A DNA stretch of 64,000 nucleotides from 66-474 sp044464225. GTDB taxonomy: Bacteria; Pseudomonadota; Gammaproteobacteria; Xanthomonadales; Rhodanobacteraceae. The first letter of the stretch is position 1, and each line of letters begins with the position of its first letter. The DNA lies in contig JBIQLN010000003.1 of assembly GCA_044464225.1 (NCBI GenBank), positions 124,001 to 188,000 on the forward strand. The letters run 5' to 3'. The notes under the pieces are model-generated. The model searched no databases and had not been told where the DNA came from. It saw only the letters and a program-made list of their open reading frames with translations. Of this stretch, positions 45,947 to 54,989 are shown piece after piece. Position numbers and translations under genes: made by a program.

Positions 45947-46555
45947 TCAGGGACAATTTTCGCGTAGAGGCACGAGGCTGCCTCGGCCCTGCGTAGCATC
46001 GGCTACCAAGCGGGCGAGGTCAGATTCCTGGCCTGACGGCACGGCCAAGATGGCCGTCACCGCGAGTGCCCCGTAGGTCGTGTTTTCGATCGCGATGCCG
46101 CGTTCGCGGATACGTCCCTCCAGCAGCGACCATTGGGCGAAGTCACAGCGGAGCGTCATGTACGTCACATGGACGATGGGCTGTCTGGCGGCCTGTTGCA
46201 GGCACTGCGCGGCCGTACCGCCGTAGGCGCGGATGAGACCGCCGATGCCAAGTTTGATGCCGCCGAACCAACGTGTGACCACGACGATCGTGCGGTCGAA
46301 ATCTTGCCCGTCGATGGCGGTCAGAATGGGTTTGCCAGCACTGCTGGAAGGCTCGCCGTCGTCATTGAAGCGGTAGGCCTGTCCCATGCGGTAGGCCCAG
46401 CAATGATGGCCGCCGCCGTTGCCGCGCAGGCTGTTGACAAATGCCATGGCGGCTTCGGCCGAGCTTGCTGGCGCTGCTTGTGCGAGGAAGCGGCTCTTCT
46501 TGATTTCGACTGCGTGCGAGCAGGGTGCAGCCAGCGTGGCGAGTTGATCGTTCAT
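45947..46555 (-). CDS. yigZ: YigZ/IMPACT-family protein
   Basis: 202 residues. The UPF0029 core is clear: KKSRFLAQAAPASSAEAAMAF, HHCWAYRMG, FNDDGEPSSSAGKPIL (about 65-80) and VVVTRWFGGIKLGIGGLIRAYG. The family is related to eukaryotic IMPACT and is linked to translation or ribosome-associated regulation; its biochemical role in bacteria is not settled. The region between this stop and the deaminase start (45822-45946) has no open reading frame I can support, only an 11-bp palindrome CAACTAAGTTG. Confidence 0.92.
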   Translation of the reverse strand: MNDQLATLAAPCSHAVEIKKSRFLAQAAPASSAEAAMAFVNSLRGNGGGHHCWAYRMGQAYRFNDDGEPSSSAGKPILTAIDGQDFDRTIVVVTRWFGGIKLGIGGLIRAYGGTAAQCLQQAARQPIVHVTYMTLRCDFAQWSLLEGRIRERGIAIENTTYGALAVTAILAVPSGQESDLARLVADATQGRGSLVPLRENCP

Positions 46556-46629
46556 GTGATGGAACGCGGATTGGTTTCGATCATCGGAAAACCCGTCATG
46601 AAATTCGTATCTCGGCTACAGCCGCCCCG

Positions 46630-47742
46630 TCACTGTCGCATGCAGCGCTGATAGCGTGCGTCCACGCGCGTGGCAAACCATGCCGTGGTCAGCTTGCGGG
46701 TGATCTTGGGGCTGTCCAGTTCGATGGACGGGATCATGGCGCGAGGCAGCGGCTTGCCTGCGCGCGCGTCCGCCAGCACATAGATGCGGGCATAAAGCGC
46801 AGTGTCGTCGAAATCCAGGCGACCGCTGCGTTGCAGTGCCTTGCGAATGGCGCGGTCATCCATGCCAAGCTCGCTGGCCATGGTGCGCACGGCGCGTTCG
46901 GTTTGCCCGGGCCGATCCAATGGCGCGCCTGGTGCAAGCAGGTCTCCGTCGAGTGCCAGCGGGATGCCTGTGGCGATGCTTACCGCGTTCTGGAACGCGG
47001 CATTGCGGCTCGCGTATCGGCCGGCGTTGTAGTCGGCGAAGCGATACACCTTGCGCGTGTAGGGAGTCTGGTAGCCCAGCAGGTGCATGATGCCGAAATA
47101 CAGTCCACCGCGGCGCGTGAATACTTCGTCGCGCGCGCTGCTCGCGATCGGGTACGGGTAATCGACGGCATGCGCTTCGGCAAACCCGATGTTGACCTGC
47201 ATCGGTCCGCCGGTTTCCACCGGATTGAAGTCCGCGAAGAGAAGTTTGCCCAAGGGCACGCTGGCGATCAGGTCTTCGTAGATGCGGCTCAGCTCGCGCT
47301 CGGTGTGCGCATGCCGCAGGCGGTCACTGTACGAACGACCGTCCGGCGAGTGGATCTTCAGTGCGGCATCGACCAGGAATTCCGGTATGTGGTGCGCGGC
47401 GGCGCGGCGGTCGATCTCCTTGCGTGCAATGCGCGGCAGGTCGGGTACGCCGGGGTCGGCGTGGAAGCCGGATTCCTGCGCGACCACCGCCAGTACCGCG
47501 CAGATGTTCTCCGGATTCGGAGTGATGTTTTGCGTGCTGAATGCCGTCTGGATGTCCGCGGCCCAGCCGTTGCGGTCCGGCGCGTCGACGGGCATGCGCT
47601 CCACGATCTCGGCGCGAATTTGCGACGGCGGTAAACGTTGGGCCTGCGGAGTCGGCCTGGTGGCGCACGCCGCCAGCAGCAGCGGCAGGCACCACGCTGC
47701 AACCGTGAGCGCGCGGCAGCGAAGTGACATCGAACGGGTCAT
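46630..47742 (-). CDS. DUF1615 lipoprotein
   Basis: 370 residues from ATG 47742, where a lipoprotein signal peptide begins (hydrophobic core then lipobox LAAC at about residue 26). The mature protein contains NGWAADIQTAF, ICAVLAVVAQESGFHADP and VETGGPMQVNIGFAEAH: the QESGF and GGPMQ segments resemble the catalytic core of lysozyme/transglycosylase-like proteins, which is the usual description of DUF1615. A peptidoglycan-directed role is therefore inferred. GQTERAVRTMASELGMDD falls in the C-terminal half. Confidence 0.82.
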   Translation of the reverse strand: MTRSMSLRCRALTVAAWCLPLLLAACATRPTPQAQRLPPSQIRAEIVERMPVDAPDRNGWAADIQTAFSTQNITPNPENICAVLAVVAQESGFHADPGVPDLPRIARKEIDRRAAAHHIPEFLVDAALKIHSPDGRSYSDRLRHAHTERELSRIYEDLIASVPLGKLLFADFNPVETGGPMQVNIGFAEAHAVDYPYPIASSARDEVFTRRGGLYFGIMHLLGYQTPYTRKVYRFADYNAGRYASRNAAFQNAVSIATGIPLALDGDLLAPGAPLDRPGQTERAVRTMASELGMDDRAIRKALQRSGRLDFDDTALYARIYVLADARAGKPLPRAMIPSIELDSPKITRKLTTAWFATRVDARYQRCMRQ

Positions 47743-47870
47743 GCACGCAGCATACTGAAATCGTCCGGTTCGACGTGGTCGTCCGGTGCACATGGCGGCA
47801 ACGACGGAACCGTCGCACGGTAGGCATGCGGGTACTAGGATGGCCCGGGTCCACCCTGACGCAAGGAACC

Positions 47871-49091
47871 ATGCAAATGACGAAGCAGGCAATCACCGCC
47901 CTTCTCATGGCGCTGCTGGCGAGCGCCGCATACGCGCAGACCAATGCCGGCGAACAGAAGGCCGATCCGAATCTTCCCTTCAATGTCACGAAGGTGGCCA
48001 GTTTCGATCTGCCCTGGCGCATCGCGTTCCTGCCCGCTGGCCACATGCTGGTGACGGAGAAGGTCGGCCGCGTCGATCTTGTCACGCCGCAGGGTGCCAA
48101 GACCGAACTCGGCGGCGTCCCGCCCAGCTATTACGAAGGCCAGAACGGCATGCTGGGCGTCTTCCTCTCGCCCCGTTACGCCACCGACCACGACGTGTAT
48201 CTCACCTATGTCGAACCGGGCCACTACGGCGGTGGCTTGGCACTGGGGCGCGGAAAACTCGTGCTGGACGGCAAACCCCGGCTGGAAGGCTTCAAGGTGT
48301 TGTGGCGCCAGGTGCCGCCGGGCAAAGGCGGCCAGCCCGGCGGCCAGATCGCCTTCTCGCCGGATGGCAAATACCTCTTCCTCACGGTGGGCGACCGCCA
48401 GCGGATGACCCCCGCGCAGGACATCAACCAGCCGGAAGGCAAGATCCTGCGGCTGACGCTGGATGGCAAGCCGGCGCCGGGCAATCCGTGGGCAGGCAAG
48501 GCCGGCGCCCGCACCATTCCGCTGATCGATCCGCCCGCCGATACCGAAGCCGCCAAGACTGCGCCGGTGGTGAGCACCTACACGTTCCCCGGGCCCAACC
48601 TGACGCCGGCCGAGACCTGGGCCACCGGCTTTCGCACGCCGTACGGCCTTGCCTTCGCGCGCGATGGCCGGCTGTGGGAACTCGAGCATGGCCCGCGCGG
48701 CGGCGACGAACTGAACCTGATCGAGCCCGGCAAGAACTACGGCTGGCCGCTGGTCTCCTACGGCGTCAATTACAACGGCGTGCCCATTCCCGACCCCGAT
48801 ACCCGGCCCGATCTCGCCAAGCCGGTGATCTACTGGGTGCCGGTGATCGCGCCGGGCAACCTCATGTTCTACAAGGGCAGCGTCTTCCCCTGGAATGGCA
48901 GCGCCCTGATCAGCGGCCTGGCCTGCGAATGCATTGTCCGCGTCACGTTCGACGGCAAGGGCGGCGCCACCGCGGCGCAGCGCTGGAACATCGGCAAACG
49001 CGTCCGCGATATCGAACAGGCGCCGGACGGCACGCTGTGGATGCTGGAAGACGCCAGGGGCGGCGGCCTGTACCACCTCACGCCGAAATGA
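47871..49091 (+). CDS. PQQ-dependent sugar (aldose/sorbosone-type) dehydrogenase
   Basis: 406 residues, six-bladed propeller of the soluble glucose/sorbosone dehydrogenase family (YliI-like). Signal peptide to about AAYA. Typical elements: LPWRIAFLPAGHMLVTEKVGRV, GGQIAFSPDGKYLFLTVGDR (about 162-181), ATGFRTPYGLAFARDGRLWELEHGPRGGDELN (split around residue 262-293). The His of EHGPRGGDE and the Arg/Asp residues fit PQQ and calcium binding. AAGGAA precedes ATG 47871. PQQ biosynthesis genes are not in the window, so cofactor supply is unknown. Periplasmic. Confidence 0.9.
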   Translation: MQMTKQAITALLMALLASAAYAQTNAGEQKADPNLPFNVTKVASFDLPWRIAFLPAGHMLVTEKVGRVDLVTPQGAKTELGGVPPSYYEGQNGMLGVFLSPRYATDHDVYLTYVEPGHYGGGLALGRGKLVLDGKPRLEGFKVLWRQVPPGKGGQPGGQIAFSPDGKYLFLTVGDRQRMTPAQDINQPEGKILRLTLDGKPAPGNPWAGKAGARTIPLIDPPADTEAAKTAPVVSTYTFPGPNLTPAETWATGFRTPYGLAFARDGRLWELEHGPRGGDELNLIEPGKNYGWPLVSYGVNYNGVPIPDPDTRPDLAKPVIYWVPVIAPGNLMFYKGSVFPWNGSALISGLACECIVRVTFDGKGGATAAQRWNIGKRVRDIEQAPDGTLWMLEDARGGGLYHLTPK

Positions 49092-49104
49092 TTCGAGAGC
49101 ACGC

Positions 49105-49188
49105 GCAGGGCGGGAGTAGCGCAGCGAATCCCACCGCGTACGTATGAAAACGGCGGGATGCGCCGCTGCGCGGCTGCTCCCGCCCTAC
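49105..49188 (+). repeat. Intergenic repeat, GGCGGGA family
   Basis: Begins GCAGGGCGGGAGTAGCGCAGCG and ends GCTCCCGCCCTAC, so the ends are inverted and the whole can fold on itself; the interior has GGCGGGATGCGCCGCTGCG. Best match is the element at 2767-2831. It lies after the sugar dehydrogenase and before the converging VOC gene. Confidence 0.75.
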
Positions 49189-49234
49189 GTTTCAGGTGTC
49201 GAACAAAGCGAGGTCGAGGCCGTCCCGACGACCG

Positions 49235-49657
49235 TCATTTGGCAAAAAGTTTCGACCGGTCCGCGAACGCCTTGAACTCCAGTGCATTGCCGGACGGGTC
49301 GAGCAGGAACATCGTGGCCTGTTCGCCGGGCTGGCCCTTGAAGCGCACGTGCGGTTCGATCACGAAGTGCGTGCCGGCCTCGCGCAGCTTTTCCGCGAGC
49401 GCGTGCCACGCGCCCATGTCCAGCACCACGCCGAAGTGGCGCACCGGCACGTCGTCGCCGTCCACGTCGTGCGCGGCCGCCACGTGCAGTTCTTCGGGCG
49501 CGACGTGTGCGACGATCTGGTGGCCGAAGAAATCGAAGTCCACCCACGTATCGCTGGAACGTCCTTCCGGACAGCCGAGCAGGCCGCCGTAGAAGCCGCG
49601 GGCTTCACCCAGCGAGGCGACGGGGAAGGCGAGATGGAAGGGTGGCAGTTCCTGCAT
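49235..49657 (-). CDS. VOC-family (glyoxalase/dioxygenase-like) protein
   Basis: 140 residues, two beta-alpha-beta-beta-beta modules. Candidate metal ligands are the N-terminal His (PFHLAFPV), His in VRHFGVVLD and Glu in GNALEFKAF, the usual positions. The start is at MQELPPFHLAF, where VOC homology begins. Substrate unknown; members range from glyoxalase I to antibiotic-binding proteins. Confidence 0.82.
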   Translation of the reverse strand: MQELPPFHLAFPVASLGEARGFYGGLLGCPEGRSSDTWVDFDFFGHQIVAHVAPEELHVAAAHDVDGDDVPVRHFGVVLDMGAWHALAEKLREAGTHFVIEPHVRFKGQPGEQATMFLLDPSGNALEFKAFADRSKLFAK

Positions 49658-49781
49658 GGTGGTTCCGTGGGCCGTTGCGTTTCCGATCAGTATGCACGAA
49701 GCGCGGAAGGTACGGCGCCCGCGTTTCGTTGCCGTTTGGGTTGCGGTCGTAGCATGGCGGAGGCCTCGAAAGGAGCACGCC

Positions 49782-50057
49782 ATGGCCGAAGAAAATGCCC
49801 GCAACCAGCTCGAGCACATCACCGACACGTTGACACAGCTCAAGGAGATGCACCACTACGCGAAGAACAACGTCGAGCGCCTGACTGCGATCTGGCTGCT
49901 GTTCGACGGCGAGCTGTCGAAGCTGAAGCAGACCGACAAGATCGACGACCTGATGAACCGGCAGGGCCAGTTGCACGACGCGCTGGAGACCGTCATCGCC
50001 GATCTCGAAGCGTTGCAGCAGAAGCTGCAACCGCCGCCGGAGGGCGCGACGGGTTGA
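49782..50057 (+). CDS. Small helical protein of unknown function
   Basis: 91 residues, no signal peptide or membrane segment. Almost entirely predicted helix, with heptad-like spacing (LEHITDTLTQLKEMHHYA, later LHDALETVIADLEALQQKL), so it may form a coiled-coil dimer. AAAGGAG lies eight nucleotides before ATG 49782. Function not recognised. Confidence 0.65.
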   Translation: MAEENARNQLEHITDTLTQLKEMHHYAKNNVERLTAIWLLFDGELSKLKQTDKIDDLMNRQGQLHDALETVIADLEALQQKLQPPPEGATG

Positions 50058-50079
50058 GCCCGCGTGGCCGGTTACCGGC

Positions 50080-50625
50080 TCAGCGTGAATCCCGCCGCGC
50101 GATCCATGCGTCGATCACGGATTTGGGCAGCGGGAAATAGCCGTTGACGACATCCGGTTCGCCGGCATCGGCATCGGCGCTCAGGTGCACATGCCACGCG
50201 CCGACCCGCGCGACCTGCAGGCAGTCGTCGACTTCATGCAGATCGTCCTTGTGGGTTTCCACGTGGGCCTGCAGCAGCGTCCGCTTGGCGCGTGCCTTCG
50301 CGTCGGCCTTGTTCGGTGCGCCGAAGAATCCCCACGCGTGGTGTTCGCCGAACACACCGGGCCGGTAGCCGCCGATGTTGATGAAGTAGAGGTGCAGTCC
50401 GTTGTCCGGTCGCGCCTGCGACAACCGCACGCGGTAACCCACGACGCTGTCGAGGAAGCACCAGGCGTCGACGTGCAGGCCGTGCGGTTCGCCGAACCAG
50501 CCGTCCAGCAACTGGTCGTGCACGGCTTCCAGTGAATCGCCGACGGCGAAGGCGACATCGTGCAGTTCGGTTTTCGCGCGGGGTGCGGTGCCGCCCAGCA
50601 CGCAGGCGATCAGGCGTTCGGCCAT
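50080..50625 (-). CDS. DUF1543 protein
   Basis: 181 residues from ATG 50625, chosen because the family begins at MAERLIACVLGG; the frame is open for 30 further codons. Contains TELHDVAFAVGDSLEAV, LHLYFINIGGYRPGVFGEHHAW and NKADAKARAKRTLL, the hallmark blocks of DUF1543. Function is unknown in the family. Cytoplasmic. Confidence 0.8.
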   Translation of the reverse strand: MAERLIACVLGGTAPRAKTELHDVAFAVGDSLEAVHDQLLDGWFGEPHGLHVDAWCFLDSVVGYRVRLSQARPDNGLHLYFINIGGYRPGVFGEHHAWGFFGAPNKADAKARAKRTLLQAHVETHKDDLHEVDDCLQVARVGAWHVHLSADADAGEPDVVNGYFPLPKSVIDAWIARRDSR

Positions 50626-50782
50626 GTGGAACGGCTCGGCGATGGAAGGACCCATGATGCCACGCGGCCTCGGCGGCGTCTCTCCCACGCAGGCATCGTG
50701 CGGCGTTCGTTTCACGCCGCTTTCAAGCAGGCGTGCGTAGGCTTCACTGCGATGTTCGCAAGGCCCTCATGGAAGAACGGCA

Positions 50783-51124
50783 ATGAAACACAAAACCCTG
50801 TCACTGCAGTCGGGCTTCGAAGTCGCATTCACCTCGCGCCAGGTGCAGGCCGCCGAAATGACGCTGGATCCCGGTTCGAATACCGGCGGCCCCGACAATC
50901 GCCACCGCGGAGCCGACCAGTGGATGTACGTCGTGTCAGGCGACGGCGAGGCCATTGTCGATGGCGTGCAGCAACGGTTGCAGGCGGGAAGTCTGCTCGT
51001 GATCGAACGCGGCGAAACCCACGAGATCCGCTGCACGGGCGATCAGCCGTTGCGCACCGTCAACTTCTATTCGCCGCCCGCGTATGACGACGATGGCGAC
51101 GAGCTGCCCGCCGGTGAAAGCTGA
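50783..51124 (+). CDS. Cupin-domain protein
   Basis: 113 residues forming a single cupin barrel: RHRGADQWMYVVSGDGEAIVDG and a second motif GSLLVIERGETHEIRCTG. The metal-binding His/Glu set looks incomplete (Asp-Gln in place of the usual HxH), so an iron-binding catalytic site is doubtful. GGAAGAACGGCA precedes the start. Function unknown. Confidence 0.78.
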   Translation: MKHKTLSLQSGFEVAFTSRQVQAAEMTLDPGSNTGGPDNRHRGADQWMYVVSGDGEAIVDGVQQRLQAGSLLVIERGETHEIRCTGDQPLRTVNFYSPPAYDDDGDELPAGES

Positions 51125-51297
51125 CCGATCGCGCTTCGTTCATCTTGCAGCTCACTGGTCCATGACTTGCGTGGCGCCGCGGCAGGCGGTGCCTAGGCAA
51201 GTGTGGACGCTCACGCCGCCTACACGATGCGTTTGCGCAAAGTTATCGCGGCGATGCGGATACTTGCGGCGCAACGGAAACCAATGCGGAGAAATTC

Positions 51298-51726
51298 ATG
51301 AAACGGTTGTTGGCCCTCGCGACGGGAATCGCTGCCGGCGCCATGGTGATGTACATGCTGGATCCGAACAACGGACGCCGCCGGCGTGCCCTGGTGCGTG
51401 ACAAGGCCGTGGCGGCCGGTCACGACGTGGAGCGGCTTGCGCGCGGCACGTCCCGGCAGACTGCGAATCGTCTTCGCGGCATGGCCGCCAAGGTGCGGGC
51501 GCGGGTCCAGCATCCCCGTCTGGACGATGACCAGTTGCGCGATCACATCCGTTCGAAGCTCGGCCACGCGCTCCGTCATCCCGCCCGGGTCGAGGTGGAT
51601 GTCGATCACGGGCATGTGGTCCTGAAGGGCACGGCGGACCCGGTCGAAACGGAGCATCTGGTCGCGACCATATCGAAGATGCAGGGCGTCCATGGCGTGG
51701 AAAATCGCCTGGCGCCGGAAGGATGA
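51298..51726 (+). CDS. BON-domain protein with N-terminal membrane segment
   Basis: 142 residues. An N-terminal hydrophobic stretch (LLALATGIAAGAMVMYML, about 4-21) is a membrane anchor or signal; a basic region follows; the C-terminal ~65 residues form a BON domain (DDQLRDHIRSKLGHALRHP ... VEVDVDHGHVVLKGTADPVETEHL ... VHGVENRL). BON domains bind phospholipid membranes and occur in osmotic-stress proteins such as OsmY. The preceding 173 nt contains nothing supported. Confidence 0.82.
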   Translation: MKRLLALATGIAAGAMVMYMLDPNNGRRRRALVRDKAVAAGHDVERLARGTSRQTANRLRGMAAKVRARVQHPRLDDDQLRDHIRSKLGHALRHPARVEVDVDHGHVVLKGTADPVETEHLVATISKMQGVHGVENRLAPEG

Positions 51727-51793
51727 CCCGTGTCGCGTGGTTCGGCGAATCGGGTGGCACAGGGAGCGGCATGTTTGAAAGGAGAGAGAAGCA

Positions 51794-52036
51794 ATGGGCA
51801 GCAACAAGGTTCAGGGCGAAGGCGATTACGAGAGCGCACGCCGCTACCGCAAGGCCACCGAGGAATCCGCGCGGGAGCAGGCCAGGGGTGGCAAACCCGT
51901 CAAGGGTGATGCGCGCGCGGCGTCGGACAAGTTGACCCCGGAGGAACGCGAAGGGCGCTCACGCGCCAAGGCGCCGGGACAGGACAAGCGCGACGCCGCG
52001 TACATGGAAGAATTGGAGCGCAAGAAACGACACTGA
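51794..52036 (+). CDS. Small highly hydrophilic stress-type protein
   Basis: 80 residues, very rich in Lys, Arg, Glu, Asp, Gly and Ala with almost no large hydrophobics, so probably disordered. The start MGSNKVQGEGDYESARRY resembles a small family of proteobacterial proteins often annotated as stress-related. AAAGGAGAGAG precedes ATG 51794. It follows the BON gene by 67 nt and may be co-expressed. Desiccation or osmotic role is inference. Confidence 0.68.
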   Translation: MGSNKVQGEGDYESARRYRKATEESAREQARGGKPVKGDARAASDKLTPEEREGRSRAKAPGQDKRDAAYMEELERKKRH

Positions 52037-52296
52037 GCCGTCGGGTCGCGATGCGCGGACGGACGCATCAGCCTCCGCGCATTGCCGACTTGCGCATCCC
52101 TGGCGATTCATTTCCCGCCGGCTTCAGGTCCACCGCATCGATGCGCCAGCGGTCGCCGCTGTATGCGAGATGGCATGAAGACGCAGCCGCTCCGGGTCGC
52201 GGCTGCGGGGATACGTCGCGGGCGGAGCAGCTCGCGGGTGCAGGCACCCTCGCGATGCAGGCCATCCAGACCTTCGGATGAGGCCTTGAAGCGATC

Positions 52297-52371
52297 GCAG
52301 GGCGGGTGGCAACCCACCGTTTCCGGATGTCGATTCGACGACGTCGGCGGGATGCGCTGCTCCCGCCCCGC
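52297..52371. repeat. Intergenic repeat, GGCGGGA family (in a 336-nt gene-free gap)
   Basis: Contains GCAGGGCGGGTGGCAACCC and GGCGGGATGCGCTGCTCCCGCC; the last part folds as a perfect CGGCGGGA/TCCCGCC hairpin. It lies at the 3' end of the alcohol dehydrogenase gene. The rest of the gap 52037-52296 shows no coding sequence or RNA I can support. Confidence 0.65.
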
Positions 52372-52372
52372 G

Positions 52373-53452
52373 TCATGCTGCCTTGGACCTGGCCTCGTCC
52401 TTCAGGGATTGCATGTCGATCACGAAGCGGTACTTCACGTCGCTCTTGAGCATGCGTTCGTAGGCCTTGTTGATGTCGCGCATCGCGATCGTCTCGATGT
52501 CGCTGACGATGTCGTGCTCGGCGCAAAAATCCAGCATCTCCTGCGTCTCCCGGATACCGCCGATCAGCGAGCCCGCGATGCCCCGGCGCTTCATGATCAG
52601 GTTGAACACCGTGGGCGAGGGATGCGGCGAATCGATCGGCGGCGCGCCGACCAGGCACATCGTGCCGTCGCGCTTCAGCAGGTTGAGATAGGCATCGAGG
52701 TTGTGCGGCGCGGCGACCGTGTTGAGGATGAAGTCGAAGCTGCCGGCGTGCTGCGCCATTTGCGCCGGATCCTTCGAAATCACCACTTCGTCCGCGCCGA
52801 GGCGCTTGCCGTCCCCCGTCTTGCTGGGCGACGTGGTGAACAGCACCACGTGCGCGCCCATCGCATGCGCCAGCTTCACGCCCATGTGGCCGAGGCCGCC
52901 CAGGCCCACGATGCCGACCTTCTTGCCGGGCCCGACATGCCAGTGGCGCAGCGGCGAATACGTGGTGATGCCGGCGCACAGCAGCGGCGCGACCGCGGCG
53001 AGGTTGTCCTTGTGGGTGATGTGCAGCACGAACTTTTCGTCGACGACGATGTTTGCGGAGTAGCCGCCGTACGTGTTGCCGCCGTCTTCCTGCGCGGGGC
53101 CGTTGTAGGTGCCGGTGAAACCGTTCTCGCAGTAATTTTCCTCGCCGGCCTTGCAGGAATCGCAATGCCCGCAACTGTCGACCATGCAGCCGACGCCGAC
53201 GGTGTCGCCCGCCTTGAAGCCGTGTACGTCCTTGCCGACCGCCGTCACGGTGCCGACGATTTCATGACCGGGCACGGACGGATAGGTCGTATTGCCCCAC
53301 TCGTTGCGCGCGGTGTGCAGGTCCGAATGGCAGACGCCGCAATAAAGGATGTCGATGGCGATGTCGTGCGGGCCGGGCTCGCGACGTTCGATGGCGTGCG
53401 GGCCGAGTGGCTGGTCGGCGGATTGCGCGGCGTAGGCGGGGGTTGGGGTCAT
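52373..53452 (-). CDS. Zinc-dependent NAD(P) alcohol dehydrogenase (YahK/cinnamyl-type)
   Basis: 359 residues, medium-chain dehydrogenase. Catalytic zinc ligands are in CGVCHSDLHTARNEWG (Cys), GHEIVG (His-Glu) and LLCAGIT (Cys). Structural zinc is bound by CGHCDSCKAGEENYC (about 97-111). The nucleotide-binding GLGGLGHMG (about 184-192) and ISKDPAQM follow; the TSxSK-type sequence TTSPSK after the fold indicates NADPH preference, as in YahK. Acts on aldehydes including cinnamyl and aliphatic substrates. Confidence 0.93.
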   Translation of the reverse strand: MTPTPAYAAQSADQPLGPHAIERREPGPHDIAIDILYCGVCHSDLHTARNEWGNTTYPSVPGHEIVGTVTAVGKDVHGFKAGDTVGVGCMVDSCGHCDSCKAGEENYCENGFTGTYNGPAQEDGGNTYGGYSANIVVDEKFVLHITHKDNLAAVAPLLCAGITTYSPLRHWHVGPGKKVGIVGLGGLGHMGVKLAHAMGAHVVLFTTSPSKTGDGKRLGADEVVISKDPAQMAQHAGSFDFILNTVAAPHNLDAYLNLLKRDGTMCLVGAPPIDSPHPSPTVFNLIMKRRGIAGSLIGGIRETQEMLDFCAEHDIVSDIETIAMRDINKAYERMLKSDVKYRFVIDMQSLKDEARSKAA

Positions 53453-53518
53453 GCGAGTTTCCTCGAAGGTAGAAATCGGAAAAAAACGATCTGATTAGCG
53501 CCAAACCTCCGCAAATCC

Positions 53519-53645
53519 ATTGGTCATTCCGAAGCGGGCCGCAGGCCCGAATCCTGAATCGGCTTGTGCCATGGCAAGCACTGCGATACCGATTCCGGGT
53601 TCTGCCTGCAAAATGCGCAGGCAGCCCCGGAATGACGACAAACAG
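53519..53645. repeat. Intergenic repeat, GGTCATTCCG/CGGAATGAC family
   Basis: The ends are inverted: TTGGTCATTCCGAAGCGGG on the left and CCCCGGAATGACGACAA on the right, with internal CGGGCCGCAGGCCCG and CTGCCTGC-AAAATGC-GCAGGCAG hairpins. A relative with cattcgtgcggg and gcgccacgcggg arms lies at 54215-54338, and a very short remnant is at 21893-21925. Confidence 0.7.
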
Positions 53646-53658
53646 GCGTCAAGCCCGT

Positions 53659-54171
53659 TCAACCCGCGGCTTTTTCACGCACCGGCAGCTTCCAGTCCGG
53701 CCGGATGAAGTGGCAGGTGTAGCCGTTCGGGATGCGTTCCAGGTAATCCTGATGCTCGGGTTCGGCTTCCCAGAAATCGCCGGCGGGCGTGACTTCGGTG
53801 ACGACTTTCCCGGGCCACAAACCCGAGGCGTCGACGTCCTCGATGGTGTCTTCGGCGATGCGTTTCTGCTCGTCGTTGGTGTAGAAGATCGCCGAGCGGT
53901 AGCTGGTGCCGATGTCGTTGCCTTGCCGGTTTGCCGTGGTGGGGTCGTGGATCTGGAAGAAGAATTCCAGCAGCTTGCGATAGCTGATCCGCGCCGGATC
54001 GAACACGATCTCGATGGATTCGGCGTGGGTGCCATGGTTGCGGTAGGTGGCATGGGGGACATCCCCGCCGGAATAACCCACGCGCGTGGATACCACGCCG
54101 GGTTGCTTGCGTATCAGGTCCTGCATGCCCCAGAAGCAGCCGCCGGCAAGGATGGCGCGTTCGGTGGTCAT
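53659..54171 (-). CDS. msrA: Peptide methionine (S)-S-oxide reductase MsrA
   Basis: 170 residues. Active-site GCFWG with nucleophile Cys12; FFQIHDPTTANRQGNDIGTSYRSAIFY (split about 76-102) is the conserved family block. Repairs S-epimers of methionine sulfoxide with thioredoxin. It lacks a signal peptide. Its usual resolving cysteines near the C-terminus are absent, so recycling may use an external thiol. Confidence 0.95.
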   Translation of the reverse strand: MTTERAILAGGCFWGMQDLIRKQPGVVSTRVGYSGGDVPHATYRNHGTHAESIEIVFDPARISYRKLLEFFFQIHDPTTANRQGNDIGTSYRSAIFYTNDEQKRIAEDTIEDVDASGLWPGKVVTEVTPAGDFWEAEPEHQDYLERIPNGYTCHFIRPDWKLPVREKAAG

Positions 54172-54214
54172 GGTGTTGTACTCCGTAGTCAGGGCAGTGC
54201 GTGCTGCGGCCGAT

Positions 54215-54338
54215 CAAGGCCGGTCATTCGTGCGGGTCCGGATATCCGGTACCTCGGCCGGGATGCGGGCGATTCCGCAAAACACCGGGTTCCGGATCCC
54301 GCGCCACGCGGGATGCCCGGCACGGTGGCCGGGAGCGG
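54215..54338. repeat. Intergenic repeat between msrA and msrB
   Basis: Contains GGGTCCGGATATCCGGTACC with a GGATATCC dyad, CCGGGATGCGGGCG, and CGGGTTCCGGATCCCGCGCC, then CGCGGGATGCCCGGCACG. It resembles the 53519-53645 element in layout. No coding sequence is supported. Confidence 0.5.
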
Positions 54339-54785
54339 TCAAGCGTGTTCAAACAATTTACGGTACTCCCCGTAGCCTTCCTTTTCCAGATCGGCCAGCG
54401 GGACGAAGCGGAGCGACGCCGAGTTGATGCAGTAGCGCAGGCCGCCAAGGTCGCGGGGTCCGTCATCGAACACGTGGCCGAGATGGCTGTCGCCATGCTT
54501 CGAGCGCACTTCGGTACGGATCATGCCGTGGCTGGCGTCGTGCTTTTCGATCACGTTCGCCGTCTCGACCGGTTTGCTGAAACTCGGCCAGCCGCAATGG
54601 CTCTGGAACTTGTCGAGCGACGTGAACAACGGCTCGCCGGAAACGATGTCCACGTACAGGCCGGGCTCGTCATGGTCGTTGAACTCGTTGTCGAACGGGC
54701 GCTCGGTGGCCGATTCCTGGGTGACGCGACGTTGCAGCGGGGTCAGCCGTGCGAGCGCTTCGGGTGTCTTGCGGTAATCGGACAT
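54339..54785 (-). CDS. msrB: Peptide methionine (R)-S-oxide reductase MsrB
   Basis: 148 residues. Catalytic Cys119 is in LRYCINSASLRF; HCGWPSFSKPV (about 63-73) and SHLGHVFDDGP are family signatures. The two CxxC pairs that bind structural zinc in many MsrB proteins are absent (SGEPLF where CGEPLF-type occurs), so this is a zinc-free form. Cys64 could resolve. It is upstream of msrA on the same strand, separated by ~170 nt of repeat, so the pair repairs both sulfoxide epimers. Confidence 0.95.
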   Translation of the reverse strand: MSDYRKTPEALARLTPLQRRVTQESATERPFDNEFNDHDEPGLYVDIVSGEPLFTSLDKFQSHCGWPSFSKPVETANVIEKHDASHGMIRTEVRSKHGDSHLGHVFDDGPRDLGGLRYCINSASLRFVPLADLEKEGYGEYRKLFEHA

Positions 54786-54989
54786 GGCGCGTTCCTTGTC
54801 GGACAGCCGAACGGCGGCGGGATGTCATGACACATGGAGGCGCCGTCCTCGGCCATCAAGATGCAACCCGATGGACCGGCCATCCCCGCGACGCATTACG
54901 ATTGGGCGCGCCATTTCGCCGGCAGGCAGGACTCGTGGAGGCAAAAGCCGTGGACATCCGTGTATCTCCCATCACATCGGGCGGCATGC